The notes beneath the pieces were generated by a model. The model was not told the DNA's origin. It ran no database searches and saw only the letters and a list, made by a program, of their open reading frames with translations. A stretch of DNA of 64,000 nt from Brachycybe producta (taxonomy: Eukaryota; Arthropoda; Diplopoda; Playtdesmida; Andrognathidae): assembly GCA_036925085.1 (NCBI GenBank), contig JAUPFP010000015.1, positions 2,825,426 through 2,889,425 of the forward strand, given 5' to 3'. The position numbers and the translations under genes are program-made. Shown here piece after piece: positions 62,781 to 64,000 of this stretch; within the stretch, counting starts at the first letter, position 1, and every line of letters begins with the position of its first letter.

Positions 62781-62872
62781 ATGATTGACTAACTGAAACG
62801 TGGATTTTTTTTCCCCCCCGCACACGTATTTATATACTAGGATGGGCTACACTACTAGTTTATATACAGTAT

Positions 62873-63058
62873 GTCACTGTGAATCTGCGGAATCAGTCAA
62901 TCTGTATATTGCCTAGGGAATGTGCAAAACAACCAACCTGCTAGTGAATCTTCAAAATGCAATAGCTAAAATCATAAAATGTATTGAATTTTGCAGATTC
63001 ACTAGCAGGTTGGTTGTTTTGCAGATTGCATGATTTCTTAGATTGACAGTAACATATA
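62873..63058. mobile_element. Foldback MITE, family E, copy 3
   Basis: The left side ATCAGTCAATCTGTATATTG and the right side TTCTTAGATTGACAGTAACA are inverted. The inner stem pairs ACCTGCTAGTGAATCTTCAA with TTGCAGATTCACTAGCAGGT. It lies upstream of the tetraspan gene. Confidence 0.78.
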
Positions 63059-63219
63059 TATACATTATATAGGTGTACTCTCTTTTCCTCTCTCTCTTTC
63101 TCTTTCTCGTGTATTTTATAAGATGTATGCATATATTACAAATATCTTAAGATGATACTTTAACATGTAGAGTGTTTTTATCTACTTGTAGAAAATCATA
63201 GATTAATAAGAATATATTT

Positions 63220-63918
63220 AACACAAGTGTTGTGAGTGTGGAATATTCCCAGTGGGAATTTTTCCAAGGAAAGAAATTTGTGGGGAATATTCTCCCAAAT
63301 CAATGTCTTCCCAGTTTTTTTAGGGGGAATTTATATAAATTTTAATAATAATAATTAATAATAATTTATTTTATTTGTCACTAAGGTGAAATTACAAATT
63401 CACAACTGACAAGAGACAAAATATCCATTAAAGCATCACAAAAATTAATTAATACAAACACAAAAATGAGAGAAAACAAACAAAATTGATTCAATAAAAT
63501 TCGATAACTTCAATAAAATACATCAGGCTGGCTTTTTCTTTAAAAAATATAAAAAGACGTACAAATATATTGCAATAACAACAAGAACTATATTATAATG
63601 GAATTAATATTAAAATGATTAAAAAATAATGATGATCAGTATGATACTGATCATCATTATTTTTTAATCATTTTACCACACAACACATGTAAACTATTGT
63701 TTCAAATACACAGAAATGTGTAACCTGAGTTAAAATCAAAAATTTACATAACATATCTATTGAATTACTAGCTCAGAGTAAGCATTCATTGAAAATGCAA
63801 TCCTAAGTCTGAAATCTATTATACAACAAAAACATTTCCACAGAAAAATAAAAAAATTGGGATATTTCCAGAGAAATATTCTTCAAAAATAAATTCCCCG
63901 AAAATTTTACAACACTAG
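63220..63918. mobile_element. Non-autonomous element with TAGTGTTGT-type ends
   Basis: The left CACAAGTGTTGTGAGTGTGG and the reverse complement of the right, ACTAGTGTTGTAAAATTTTC, are similar. Both ends continue with GGGAATATT- or TTCCC-rich sequence. An internal perfect hairpin at about 63613-63675 pairs AAAATGATTAAAAAATAATG plus ATGATCAGTAT with its inverse. There is no ORF. Confidence 0.5.
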
Positions 63919-63924
63919 TTAAAA

Positions 63925-64000
63925 TATTTTATGAACAGCTGATTTTTAAAGTCTTATTATTGTGTCTTTCAGAAGAGCAAATGAAGAGAAACTAGAAATT
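63925..64000. repeat. Foldback family F, copy cut by the window edge
   Basis: TTTTATGAACAGCTGATTTT, TTGTGTCTTTCAGAAGAGCA and GAAGAGAAACTAGAAATT match the outer arm of the copies at 285-655 and 49865-50165. Confidence 0.6.

Overview
This is AT-rich animal nuclear DNA. It has spliced genes with GT-AG introns, one of them 26.5 kb long, together with many microsatellites and many short DNA-transposon relics. It looks like a large, repeat-rich invertebrate genome. Two coding exons and the transposon types cannot fix the lineage; an arthropod or lophotrochozoan would fit, but this is a weak inference. There is no sign of a bacterial, plastid or viral replicon.

Two protein genes can be supported. 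(1) At the left edge are the last two coding exons of a plus-strand gene (1-188 and 1686-1825). They encode a polar, Ser/Thr-rich C-terminal tail with an RVxF-type motif, and a poly(A) signal candidate follows at 2216. (2) A minus-strand gene runs from the ATG at 62118 to the stop at 31392. It has six coding exons (62020-62118, 35445-35529, 35277-35362, 35080-35187, 34124-34183, 31392-31478) that join in frame into a 174-residue protein with four membrane segments. It resembles the LAPTM/DUF4728 class of small tetraspan proteins, but the family is not certain. The two genes converge, with about 29 kb between their ends.

The rest holds no gene that I can support. It is a mosaic of non-autonomous transposons and foldback repeats. 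These include a deleted mariner with intact ends (51690-52260), a mariner-like element (39537-40301), a hAT-like element with an exact 8-bp duplication (60040-60915), a hAT-like relic (15493-15797), a TTAA-flanked MITE (58158-58270), a three-copy Tc1-like family, and several foldback families with two to five copies each in this window. There are also long (AT)n, (AAT)n, (CT)n and (TG)n tracts and three AT-rich tandem arrays. No rRNA, tRNA or CRISPR array was recognised.

I found no convincing new multi-gene system. The most useful results are the full exon structure of the tetraspan gene, the repeat families defined by comparison within the window, and a small dispersed hairpin motif found four times.
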